From Antilocapra americana (taxonomy: Eukaryota; Chordata; Mammalia; Artiodactyla; Antilocapridae): DNA of 64,000 bases. The DNA is taken from assembly GCA_007570785.1 (NCBI GenBank), contig ML664161.1, positions 43,920,418-43,984,417 of the forward strand. The letters are read 5' to 3'. Made by a program: the position numbers and the translations under genes. This document shows, piece after piece, positions 43,481-54,613 of the stretch. The notes below the pieces were generated by a model that worked only from the letters and a program-made list of their open reading frames with translations, did not search any database and was not told the DNA's origin. Numbering within the stretch: position 1 is the stretch's first letter; each line of letters begins with the position of its first letter.

Positions 43481-43994
43481 AATTTGAACATTCCTGGGAA
43501 ATGGAGTACTGTGGTGATGAGTGGAAGTGGTGAACCTTTGAGAACTTTTCACATATAATAAGCCATATAGAAGAGAGTCCTGAATTAGACTTATTTACAA
43601 TCCCATGTTATAGGAATTTAGTCCTAGTTTGAGATACAACCAAGTCACATAGCCATATGGGGAAAGGTGTGAGTCAGATTCTTAAATGTAGATGTAGTTA
43701 CGTTGATGGGACATGGAGAAACATGAAGTCAGAGAATACATAAACTGCTAACTGGAGCAGAGGTGCTCAACCTTTTCAGTTCTCTAAAGCAGCTTGATAA
43801 AAATCTAAAATCAAAAGCCTGCTCTAAGAATTGTTAGGAGCATAAAGTTAATATGAATCAATCACTGCCTAGAATTTAAATCTCAAAGACTTACAGCCTG
43901 TTTTATATTAATTTAAGGTTTTAATTCTTATTACTGTCTTCAAAAACTCAAGACATCCTTTTTAAAGGAATCTTAAGTATAAATTAATTCTCCC

Positions 43995-44205
43995 TTTCCC
44001 TGGCAGCTCAGACTTAAAGCATCTGCCTGCAAAGCAGGACACTCAGATTTGATCCCTGGGTTGGGAAGTTCTTTTGAAGAAGGAAGTGGCAACCCACTCC
44101 AGTATTCTTGCCTGAAGAAATCCATGGACAGGAGCCTTGTGGCTACAGTCTATGGGGTTACAAATAGTTGGATACGACCGAGTGACTAACACTTCCAACT
44201 TCAAT
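43995..44205 (+). mobile_element. Bov-tA SINE
   Basis: A degraded head (CCCTGGCAGCTCAGACTTAAAG, GATTTGATCCCTGGG) leads into the Bov-A body to GACCGAGTGACTAACAC. Confidence 0.85.
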
Positions 44206-44604
44206 TATAATTCAAATCACATTAAATTGCTATAGCCTCAAGAAAATGACTAATGTTTTTCTTTCCTTGACCAAACTTCTAAGCCCATCTCGTTCATCTT
44301 TAGAAACCATGTTGGCAATATCAAAAGTTCTTTGTAAAGATTTGAACAATCTTGAATCCTGTTTGTCACTAGTAATCCATATACTAAAATGAAATAAAAC
44401 AATATACTAAAAATAGGTACCACAAGTAAAACTGCTTATGCAGGTGAAAATTGAATACACAACTTGAAATAATTAGTATACAGAACAGTAAAATCTGGTA
44501 AGATGAGAGCTTTATTATAGCAACCTTAAAGCTGCTATAATAAACTTTCATGACTTTCTCCTTAACCATATTCCATTGTGAGAAAGTTAGCTGTCTTTCA
44601 TTTA

Positions 44605-46640
44605 TGTCAGTTCAGTCGCTCAGTCGTGTCTGACTCTGCAACACCACGGACTGCAGCACGCCAGGCCACCCTGTCCATCACCATCTCCTGGAGTTTACTC
44701 CGTGATGCTATTCAACCATCTCATCCTCTGTCGTCCCTTTCTCCTCCTCTCCCTTTCTCAGTTTTTCCCAGCATCAGGGCCTTTTCAAGTGAATCAGTTC
44801 TTCGAATCAGGTGACCAAAGTACTGGAGTTTTGGCTTCAGCATCAGTCCTCCCAATGAATATTCAGGACTGTTTTCCTTTAGGATGGACTGGTTGGATCT
44901 CCTTGCAATCCAAGGGACTCTCAAGAGTCTTTTCCAACACCATAGTTTGAAAGTGTCAATTCTTAAGCGCTCAGCTTTATAGTCCAACTCACATCCATAC
45001 ATGACTATTGGAAAAACCGTAGTCTTGACTAGACGGACCTTTGTTGGCAAAGTAATGTCTCTGCTTTTTAATATGCTGTCTAGGTTGGTCATAAATTTTC
45101 TTCCAAGGAGTAAGCATCTTTTAGTTTCATGACTGTGGTAACCATCTGCAGTGAATTTGGAGCCCCATCAGATAAAAGTGTTCCACTGTTTCCCCATCTA
45201 TTTGCCATGAAGTGATGGGACTGGATGCCATGATCTTAGTTTTCTGAATATTGAGCTTCACTTTCTGCCATAAGGGTGGTGTCATCTGTATATCAGGTTA
45301 TTGATATTTCTCCTGGCAATCGATTCCAGCTTGCGCTTCTTCCAGCCCAGCGTTTCACATGATGTGCTCTGCATGTAAGTTAAATGGTGACAATATACAG
45401 CCTTAACGTACTCCTTTCCCAATTTGGAACCAGTCTTCCATGTCCAGTTCTAACTGCTGCTTCCTGACCTGCATACAGGTTTCTCAAGAGGCAGGTCAGG
45501 TGGTCTGGTATTCCCATCTCTTTAAGCATTTTCCACAGTTTGTGGTGATTCACACAGTTAAAGGCTTTGGCATAGTCAATAAAGCATAAATAGATGTTTT
45601 TTCTGGAACTCTCTTGCTTTTTTGATGATCCAATGGATATTAGCACTTTGATTTCTGGTTCCTCTGCCTTTTCTAAAACCAGCTTGAACATCTGGAAATT
45701 CACGGTTCATGTACTGTTGAAGCCTGGCTTGGAGAATTTTGAGCATTACTTCACTAGTGTGTGAGATGAGTACAGTTGTGCAGTATTTGAGCATTCTTTG
45801 GCATTGCCATTCTTTGGGATTGGAATGTAAACTGACCTTTCCCAGTCCTGTGGCAACTGCTGAGTTTTCTAAATTTGCTGGCATGTTGAGTGCAGCACTT
45901 TCACAGCATTGTCTTTCAGGATTTGAAATAGCTTAACTGGAATTCCGTCACCTCCCCTAGCTTTGTTCATACTGATGCTTCCTAAGGCCCACTTGACTTC
46001 CTATTCCAGGATGTCTGGCTCTAGGTGAATGGTTACACCATCGTGATTATCTGGGTTGTGAGGATCTTTTTTGTATAGTTCTGTGTATTCTTGTCACCTC
46101 TTGTTAATATCTTCTGCTTCTGTTAGATCCATACCATTTCTGTCCTTTATTGAGCCCATCTTTGCATGAAATGTTGCCTTGGTATCTCTAATTTTCTTGA
46201 AGAGATCTCTAGTCTTTCCCATTCTATTGTTTTCCTCTATTTCTTTTCACTGATCACTGAGGAAGGCTTTCTTATCTCTCCTTGATATTCTTTGAAACTC
46301 CGCATTCAGATGGGAATATCTTTCCTTTTCTCCTTTGCTTTTCGCTTCTCTTCTTTTCACAGCTATTTTGTAAGGCCTCAGACAGCCATTTTACTTTTTT
46401 GCATTTCTTTTTCTTGGGGATGGTCTTGATTCCTGTGTCCTGTACTATGTCACGAACCTCCATCCATAGTTCTTCAAGCACTCTTATCAGATCTAGTCTC
46501 TTAAATCTATTTGTCACTTCCACTCTGTAATCATAAGTGATTTGATTTAGGTCATACCTGAATGGTCTAGTGGTTTTCTCTACTTCTTTCAATTTAAATC
46601 TGAATTTGGCAATAAGGAGTTCGTGATCTAGCCACAGTCA
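44605..46640 (-). mobile_element. BovB LINE, 5'-truncated, degraded
   Basis: The plus strand starts with TCAGTTCAGTCGCTCAGTCG and runs through complements of the reverse transcriptase (palm wording [17 protein letters not shown] near 45,570) to about 46,640. Deletions and frameshifts split the frame between 45,380 and 45,884 and again beyond. The YADD region near 45,285 is deleted or scrambled. It is more diverged than the 34.7-kb copy. Confidence 0.9.
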
Positions 46641-48096
46641 GCTTTTTTGATATAAGTGTTGTAAATTGTTTCTAAACTCTAGGGAGAAATGAACTAGGCA
46701 AATAAGAATCATAGTCTTTAAAGGGAAGTAAAATAACCAGAACCCCCAAAGATCTTGAGTACCTTAAGTACTTTGGAAAGAATTTGGTGGAGGAGAATAT
46801 TCCCTACAGTGACTTGCTGTCTTTTAACCTTGGTTTGAGTGTAAACAAAAAGCATAATTCCCATGGAAGAGTTGAGACTAAAAGTATGAAAGGAAGTGTA
46901 AAAGATGTAAATTCAGAATTTATATAACAGAAACCATGCAAGTTCCATGTTGTAGTTTCAGCTTTCCCCTCTTGTTCTCATCCTGTCCCATTCCAAAGTG
47001 CCTTGAGGAAGCTACGATTTAGAAACAGCAGATGAGCTCAACTGGCAGCTGGAAATTACACTATCAGCTAAATTAAGAATGACTTTCCACAGAATTTGAC
47101 TTTTTACATTCAAATCCAGAGAAAACTTGTGCTTCCCTAGGTCTTCCTTCATCACTGGTTTCTTTTCTCTTAACAGAGTTCTTCCCCCTAATGACTGACC
47201 CTAGGAATGACCAGCTATTAGGGACTTATTTCAGTTCCTTTATTTTATATATAAGCAAATCTATATGACCTTTGTTCCTGCTGTGTAGGTTTTGTCAGAT
47301 GTTATATTTAGTTGGTTTTAGTTGGAGCGCTGATAACTCCTGCAGTCTTTAACTACTGCATACTGAAACCCTCTCCTTACAACAAGATTGCCTAATGTCT
47401 CTTCACTCCAGATCATATTCAGCTAGTAACATGTAGCCCCTTGGACAAATTTAGATCATGATTCCTGGATTATTGCCAGTCCTTAAAATTATTTAAAAAA
47501 AAAATAATTCTTGTAACTTAAAAGGCTTAGTACAGAGGTATGGTCAAAGAATGTACCCCCAATGTCTGAGGCCCTGACAGTACCACAGTGGAAAAAATAG
47601 GCATGGCCCTGCCCTGGTGATCTTAATAGCCCAAGTTATCTCAACAGTATTTCAATACAGAACCAACTAAGTTTAATGAAAGTGAGACACAAGTATTAGG
47701 AACATACTGCCAGCACTTGTCAACTAGATAATGAAATATTAACCCATTCACAATTATAAAGGAGGGAGATTAGTGAAAGTTATATAAAACATGAAGGTCC
47801 TATGCAACTTACTGTATGGGGCCTTCCCTGGTGGTCCAGTGGGCATGGGTTCACTAAACACAAGTGAACCAGAGGAGAGATGGAAAAGACATGTAAACAC
47901 TAACAAAAGGAACATTGGAGTAGATAATACCAAAGTACATTCTGGAACAAAATATATTTCCAGGGGTAAAAAGGGATATTTATGATAAAGGAAGAGAATA
48001 TAGTCTTCAATGAATGTGAATCTAATAACAGAACTTCAGAATACATGAAGAAAAAACTGACGCAAAACACAGTTCACAATTGAAATTGGTGATTTG

Positions 48097-48225
48097 GGGG
48101 ACTTTCCTGGTGGCCAAGTGGCTAAGACTCCAAGCTCCCAATGCAGGGGGCCCGGGTTCAATCCATGATCAGGGAGCTAGATCCCACATGCCACAAATAA
48201 GACCCGGTGCAGCCAAATATTTTTT
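48097..48225 (+). mobile_element. CHR-2 SINE
   Basis: GGGACTTTCCTGGTGGCCAAGTG, GGTTCAATCCATGATCAGGG and CCGGTGCAGCC define head, B box and tail. Confidence 0.85.
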
Positions 48226-48534
48226 AAAAACATTTTTTTGGTGATTTTGAACTGTTGATAAATGATACGTCAGAGTATATTATAAAGAGGATCTGTACTG
48301 TGCAAACTATGTCTGTTAACCTACACCAGAACTAAATAAGAAATCAATAAGTCTGGGAAACCTGTCCCGCCCCTCACCAGTATTTGGAAATTAAACATTC
48401 TTCTAAATAACTTGTATCTAAAAATAGTATTGCAAGAGAAGTTAGTAAAAAAGGAAAATGAAAATAATATGTCAATGCTGTAGGATTAAAATGCTTAAAC
48501 GATAACTCATAGCATTAAGTGTGTATATGAGTTC

Positions 48535-48705
48535 TTGTCTGCCATTGAAGTATAGTTGATTTACAATACTGTGTTTAAGGTGCACGACAAAGTGTATGAA
48601 TATAAATATAGAAATTATTTTAGGTTGTTACAAGATTTAGGTTGTTACAAGAATATCGTTTCCTGTGCTATACAGTAAATCCTTGTTTGTATATGAGATC
48701 TTGAA
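48535..48705 (-). mobile_element. L1 3' UTR end
   Basis: AGTATAGTTGATTTACAATACTG, ACAAAGTGTATGAATATAAATA and CTGTGCTATACAGTAAATCC are the complement of the L1 3' UTR. Confidence 0.7.
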
Positions 48706-48964
48706 TCAAAGATCTAAGCTTTTACCTTAAGAAACTAGAAAAAGAAGAGCCAATTAAAGTAAGCTGAAGAAAGGAAATAATAAAGAGCAGAAATCCATAA
48801 AATTTAAAAGAGTAGGAGAATTAAAACGAAAAGCTACTTCTTTGAAAAAATAAAATTGATAGAGCTCACCAAATGGTGAAAAACTGGGTACTTTTTACTT
48901 AAGCTTGTGAAGAAGACAAGGATGACTCCTCTCACCACTTTTTGTGCAGTACTGCTCTGAAAGC

Positions 48965-49090
48965 CCTTGCCAATCCAGTGATGGTCCATTGATTAAGACT
49001 TCTGTGCTGCCAATGGAGGGAGTGTGGGTTTGACTCCTGGTTGGAAGGCTAAGATCCCACATGCCCTATGGGGCAGCCAAAATATAAAAA
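48965..49090 (+). mobile_element. CHR-2 SINE
   Basis: CAATCCAGTGATGGTCCATTG, GGGTTTGACTCCTGGTTGG and GGGGCAGCCAAAATAT give a degraded short CHR element. Confidence 0.75.
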
Positions 49091-49269
49091 CTGAATAAAC
49101 CTGCAATTAGGATAGAAAGAAAATTGTCATTATATGTAGTTAATATGAAGTAGAAAGTGCTAATTATTAATAAAATTATTAGGACTAATAATGAGTGTAA
49201 CAGGTCCACAGGATTCAAATATCCATTGTATTTCCAGGTAATAAAACTAGAAATTTAAGTTCATAAATA

Positions 49270-50910
49270 ACATTTAGACTAGCATAAATGTATGAGATAT
49301 TTAGAGACAGATTTAGCAAAATATATGCAAGACCTGTATACAGAAAACTACAAAACACCCTCAGAAAAATTTAAAAGACCCAAATAAATGGAGAACACAT
49401 TCATCCAAATATTAAGTTATAATTTCTCTCCAAATTCAATTATAAATCCCACTCAAGATTTTAGCAGGCTTTTTCTACCCCTTAACTTGACAAGCCTAAG
49501 TCTATGAAAATGCAAATGACCTAGGATAGTTAAGAAAATTTTAAGAACAAGACAATTGGAGGACTTACACTACCTGACTTCAAGACTTATAAAGCTGCAG
49601 TGATTAAAACAGTATGGTATTGGTGTCAAGATCAACAAATAGGTAAATGGAACAGAACAGAGTTCAGAAATAACCACACATATGTGTTGACTTGATTTTT
49701 GCCCAAGATTCAGACAACTAAGTGGAGGAAGGATGATCTTTACAATTGGTGCTTGGAAAATTGGATTCCTTAATACAGAAATATAATCCATATCTTCCAT
49801 ACAAAGGGATTTTTGATCATACTTCTGAATATGAAGTGCACTGTGGATCTAAATATAAAACATGAAACTATAAAACTAATAGAAGAAAAGTAGAAAAATC
49901 TGTGTGAACTTGTGTTAGTCAAAGACTTCTTCGATATGACCCCATAAGCATGACTCAGACGTAATTGATAGACTGGACTTTCAGGACAACTATTTGAATT
50001 ACAGTTAAACAAATGAAAAGACAACCCAGAACTGGGAGAATATATTGCATATCACATATCTGATAAAAGATGTGTGTCCAGAATCCAGAACTCTTAAAGC
50101 TCAACAAATAACCCAATAAAAATGGACAAAAGATTAAAACAGCTTCACAAAAGATATATAAATGGTTAATAAGTACGTGACAAATGCTCTATCACTAGTT
50201 ACTATGGAAATGCAAATTAAGGTCACAATGGAATACTACCTATTTTAATAATTAAAAGTTTAAAAGATTTATTAAGTGTTGATATGGTACATTTCAGATC
50301 CCCAAACTGTACTAGTGTGAATATAAGTACAGCTTTGGGAAATTATTTGGCAGGATTTTTTTTTAAGGTACACTTAGCATCTAACTTGACCATGTCACTG
50401 GATATTTACCCAGTTATTACACAAGGAAAATGAAAGCAAATGTCCATACAAAGATTTGTCCACAACTGTTCTAGCATCTTTATTTGTAATAGTCAAAAAC
50501 TGCAAACAATCCAACTGTCCACCAGCATGAATATACATGATATATCCATAAAATGGAATACTACTTAGCAACAAAAGTTAATGGATTATTGATACACATG
50601 ACAGTGGATTAATCTCCCCCTACCCATGCTGAATGAAAGATGACACAGACAAAATTGAGTATAAATAGAAAGTTTCCATTTATATAAAATTCTAGAAAAT
50701 GAATGTATAGTGGCAGAAAGCAGGTCAGTGGTTGCCTCGAGAACAGGATGAGGGCAAGTGAATAAAGGGAGATGAAGGAAACAGGGCAGGACATATATGT
50801 TCAGTTTTGATTGTGGAGATGGTTTCACAGCAGCTTGCAAATGTCAAAATCTTTCACGGTGTACATTTTAAACGTTCAGTTTATTGAAGGTCAATCATAC
50901 CTCAAGAAAG
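49270..50910 (+). mobile_element. L1 ORF2-end and 3' UTR, old
   Basis: CTGTATACAGAAAACTACAAAAC, TGCAGTGATTAAAACAGTATGG, GGTTAATAAGTACGTGAC-type text, and CCATAAAATGGAATACTACTTAGC occur in the order of the L1 ORF2 C-terminus and 3' UTR. Stops in all frames show it is dead. Confidence 0.8.
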
Positions 50911-50914
50911 CAAT

Positions 50915-51480
50915 TTTGCTTGTTGCTTTCAAGATACAGACTGGGTGAAAATATCTGCACAACATTTATCTGAGAAAGAACGTTTATTCAAAACGTAAAG
51001 AACCTTTTACAACTCAATAATAAGACAGTGTTAGTGTCAAGAGGCTCCATCATGTCCGATTCTTTGCGACTCAATGGATGGAATTCTTCAGGCAAGAATA
51101 CTGGAGTGGGTTGCCATTCCGTTCTCCAGGGGATCTTCCCCACCTAGGAATCAAGCCTGCGTCTCCCGGTGTCTCCTGCATTGCTGGTGGATTCTTTACT
51201 GTCTGAGCCACCCGCATCCTGCTTTTAAAATGGGCTAAAGATTTGAACACTTTACCGAAGATGGTGTGCATGTGTCCAATAAACAGAACATTTGCTCAAC
51301 ACCAATAGTAATAAGAGAGGTGCAAGTTAAAATCATGAGAGACTACCTCACGCTCACTATGTGGGCTAGAATGAAAAAGACTGACTATATCAAGGGTTGG
51401 CGAAGAGGAGTACCTGGAATCCGCCTATATTTCTGTTGACAGTGAGAAATACTACGACCATGTTGGAAAACAAAGGACGG
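50915..51480 (+). mobile_element. Second L1 3' fragment, split by Bov-tA
   Basis: ACAGACTGGGTGAAAATATC, AACTCAATAATAAGACAG, [SINE], GGGCTAAAGATTTGAACAC and CATGAGAGACTACCTCACGC repeat text already seen in the preceding L1, so this is a separate copy interrupted at 51,025-51,220. Confidence 0.7.
51025..51220 (-). mobile_element. Bov-tA SINE
   Basis: TTAGTGTCAAGAGGCTCCATC to CTGTCTGAGCCACCCGCATCC is the complement of a Bov-tA element, inserted in L1. Confidence 0.85.
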
Positions 51481-51519
51481 TTTGCATATACCGTTGCCAT
51501 TCATTTCTGAAAGCTTAAA

Positions 51520-51870
51520 AGAATGCCAGCTTGGAGCCTCTCCCGCCGCCCGCCGCGCATCTGGAGCGGGGGTGGGGTGGGGCTCAGCGGGAGCTCCCCA
51601 AGGGTAGGGCATCCTGGGATATAGGGCGCCCAGAGGGTGGAGAGAAGAGGGATGCACGCAACCCCCCACCCCGACCCCCACTCCCACCCCCACCCCGTTC
51701 TCGTGCCCCACCAGGCTCTGCATTCAATGATCTCCTGTAAGTAGGCACAGTCTGCGCAGTCCCCTACTCGGGAAGCAGCGAGGGGTTAAGTAAAGCAGAA
51801 CTCAGAGACGCCCCCTCTCCCTGCGGATGTCGGCGCCCCTCTCTAGTCATTCATCCCCAGGAACGGGAAA
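51520..51870. promoter_or_regulatory. Isolated GC/CpG-rich patch, possible regulatory element or alternative first exon
   Basis: This 350-bp block is GC-rich with several CpGs (CCGCCGCCCGCCGCGCATC near 51,545), while both flanks are AT-rich L1 and SINE DNA. It has a C-rich tract (51,661-51,697) and a consensus GTAAGT donor at 51,737 on the plus strand. It lies 2.5 kb upstream of the 54.3-kb CpG island in the same orientation. It could be an enhancer, a minor promoter, or the 5' end of a recent L1 or processed copy. Nothing proves transcription. Confidence 0.4.
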
Positions 51871-52087
51871 AAAGGGGGGGATGTCAGGAAATGAAGCTGG
51901 GGATGGAAGCAAGGGGCTTGTAAGAAGAGTTTTAGAGCTATTGAAGGATCTTTAAGTATGTGGGTGAAAAGACACATACTGAAAAGTTGTCTTTTCAGAT
52001 TTACTTGAGCCCTGTAAAAAATGGCCTTGGCCTGGAGGCAAAGGGACCAGTTTCACTTGACTATCATATTTTATTATCAGTGTAGGG

Positions 52088-52272
52088 GTCTTCCCTTGTG
52101 GCTCAGCTAGTAAAGAGTCCTCCTGAAATTCGGAAGACCTGGGTTTGATCCCTGGGTTGGGAAGATCCCCTGGACAAGGGAAGCGCTACCCACTCCAGTA
52201 TTCTGGCCTAGAGAATTCCATGGACTGTATAGTCCATGGGGTCCCAAAGAGCGGGACACGACTGAGCAACTT
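52088..52272 (+). mobile_element. Bov-tA SINE
   Basis: GTCTTCCCTTGTGGCTCAGC, GGTTTGATCCCTGGGTTGGG and GCGGGACACGACTGAGCAAC give an undegraded, probably young copy. Confidence 0.92.
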
Positions 52273-52474
52273 AAAAAACAAAATAAAAAATGTCACTATA
52301 AGCACATGGCAGCTAGCCTGAAACAGGACTGGTGCCATTATTTGATGTCATCCTCTCATATGTAGAGCAATAAACCAATGGTGAATTGGCAAAGTCACCG
52401 AAAAGATCTATGATTGGGATTTGGGCTTCAGTCAGGAATGAGGATTAAATTAAAAAGCAAACATTTAGAACTTT

Positions 52475-52715
52475 TTGTTGTGTTACTTTTTTAATTTTAA
52501 TTTTTTTGAAGCATAGCTAACTTACAATGTTTCAGGTGTACAGCAAAGTGATTCAGGTTGCTTTCCACTATAGGTTATTACAACATACTGAATATAGCTC
52601 CCTGTGGTATACAGAAGGTCCTTATTGTTTATTTTACATGTAGCAGTTTGTATCTGTTAGTCTCAAATTCCCAATTTATTCCCCTCCCCACATTTTATCA
52701 AATATAAATTTCTCT
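52475..52715 (-). mobile_element. L1 3' UTR end
   Basis: A T-rich tail, GAAGCATAGCTAACTTACAATG, ACAGCAAAGTGATTCAGG and CCAATTTATTCCCCTCCCC are the complement of the L1 3' UTR end. Confidence 0.75.
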
Positions 52716-54193
52716 AATTTAACATTTCTACATTGTGCCAGAAAGGTCTGAACAATCAAAACTGTTTATTTTACTTTAGACTCGATGCATTGTACTTGCT
52801 TAGAAAATCATGCATACCCTAGATATTATATTTATTAACCAGAATAATTTTTTAAACAGAATACATTATATTCTGATCACAATGGAAGTTATTTTCTACA
52901 GCTGGACATGCTAACTAATGCTATACAATTTCATGGAGGTGCTATATTAGCATTACTATTAGGCTCTGAATCCTAGTGTCGTTCTTATCTGCAGCTTTGA
53001 TTTGTGTGTGCTAAATGTATTCGGAGGCTAACTAGAAATTCATATGCTGAGATGCAAAAGTTAAAGAAAATTTCCAGACTGTTAACAGTGCCATAGTTTA
53101 GAAATAACACTAAAAGCCTTGTATTCGTTTCATCATAGCTGTTAAACTGCTGTACAAACATAAGGTGCGGTTACTGTTTAACTGTACACCTTTTCCCAAC
53201 ACAAGGTCAGCTTCCTCTGTACACAGGCTCAAGTAATTCCCACCATGCCGTGCTCCGTGTGCACCTTCTGGAAGTTACCTCGTCTAGTCCCCAAACGTAT
53301 AAGATTTGGGACATTTCCAAACCTGGCGGTGGAAGCGCTTGGAAGTCTTTCACTACCACTAGGTGGAGGACACCTGTTTCAGAAGAGGAGGGGTTATGAA
53401 ATGGGAAGTGAAACGAGGAAAAGGGAGTTGTGACCACGGTTCCAGGGCCCCAAACCCATCTTGGAATTAGCGGACTCTGGTCTCCATGCTATCACCCGCG
53501 GCTCTGTACCTTCCAGATCTAGATACCTAGGAACCCAAGCCTGAAATTCCAAATCCATCCCCGAGTGCCACACACTCGCTTCCTCTAATTAGGAGCCCTC
53601 CAGGACCTTTCTTAATACAGTCATCTCCAGTTCGCAGGAATCCGCCTTTGGGGCAAATGAAAAATGATAGATGATCACAACCAACAGATTCTAGCAGCGT
53701 CGGGTCGGCAATGGTCTTCCAGGGAAATGGCAGCCGGAGACGTCTGCATTCTTTTTTATTCTTCCTCACTTTCTCTTACAGAGCTTCATCCCCCCTTCCT
53801 GCCCTCTAGGATAAAAGGATCTCTCTAATCGTCCTTGAAAGCCTTCCGTGTCCTCTTCCTTTCCAGTTTTTCCACTTTCAAACTCCTACAAAAGACGTGT
53901 AAAACAGAACAGAGAACAGGATACAAAGAAGTTTCTTCAAACACCTCTTTTTCCAGGTTCTCAAGGCGTCCCCTTTAAGGAACCAGGCCCACCTCTTTCC
54001 CATTCATCTACTGGCTTTCGGTCCTGCCCATCACTCTACCTTTAAGAATATTTCCTGTTCCTTCAACTGAACTTGCACACCTCCGCACCCACCCCCGGCC
54101 CTCCTCATTGGGCCGCCCGAGGCCCGTTCACTCTTTGGTTTTCCCTCCACCTCCTCCCGCCCCCTAGATAGCGCAACGGCGTTTCGGGCTCCG

Positions 54194-54229
54194 ATTGGCT
54201 ACCACTGCGCCTCTCCGGGTTAGGATTGG
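54194..54229 (-). promoter_or_regulatory. Paired inverted CCAAT boxes (NF-Y)
   Basis: CGATTGGCT at 54,192 and GGATTGGTG at 54,223 hold ATTGG cores 31 bp apart, about 70-100 bp upstream of the expected start. A third ATTGG is at 54,107. NF-Y pairs at about three helical turns are frequent in CpG-island promoters. Confidence 0.55.
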
Positions 54230-54289
54230 TGAGCTCAGTGGCAGGGGCGGGACCGCGGTGCACCCAGGGTAGGCTGTTCGCTAGCCGAG

Positions 54290-54613
54290 CGGCGGCCGCG
54301 GGAGGGGCGGGGAGCGCCGGGGAGGGGCGGGGGGAGGGGGGCTGGGAAAGTTGAGGCCGCGCTGCCGCCGGGTCTCCGGCCTTGAGGGCTCGGGCTCGCA
54401 GTGGCGGCGGCGGCCGCTAGAAGAGGCGGCGGGGGCGGGGGGAGAGGAGGGCCTGGGCCCGCGCTCCCCCAGCCCCAGAGAAGCAGGCGGCGGCCGCGGA
54501 CGGAGAGGTTGGCCCGGGCGGTCGGACACCCCTGCGGAACCCGCTTGGGATCATGACCCAGGCTGGGGTCGCCGCTGCCGCCGCCGCCGCGGCCGAGACC
54601 ACGCAGCCCGCGG
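54290..54613 (+). other. USF3: First exon of a plus-strand gene, probably USF3 exon 1
   Basis: The exon is inferred from the CpG island, GC boxes and a strong CGG/GTGAGTG donor at 54,613/54,614. In mammals USF3 (a large basic helix-loop-helix protein, formerly KIAA2018) lies downstream of NAA50 in the same orientation, which fits. An ATG at 54,553-54,555 with A at -3 opens a 20-codon frame to the donor: M-T-Q-A-G-V, eight alanines, then E-T-T-Q-P-A. The alanine run is encoded by GCN triplets. I do not recognise this peptide as the known USF3 N-terminus, whose first coding exon I did not find in the window. It could be an upstream ORF, an alternative N-terminus or a different gene. The 5' end is approximate. 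Confidence 0.5.

Larger units (their letters stand above)
42811..54099. other. Intergenic region between NAA50 and the 54.5-kb gene
   Basis: This block holds one 2-kb BovB copy, a run of L1 3' sequence, several SINEs and an isolated GC-rich patch at 51.52-51.87 kb, all listed separately. No gene, RNA or promoter was seen in 43,481-43,994, 44,206-44,604, 46,641-48,096, 48,706-48,964 and 52,716-54,099, apart from a SINE-head scrap at 47,818-47,850. Confidence 0.6.

Noticed and set aside
47818..47850. CHR-2 SINE head fragment
   Set aside because: Only about 30 bases match, too little to call an element.
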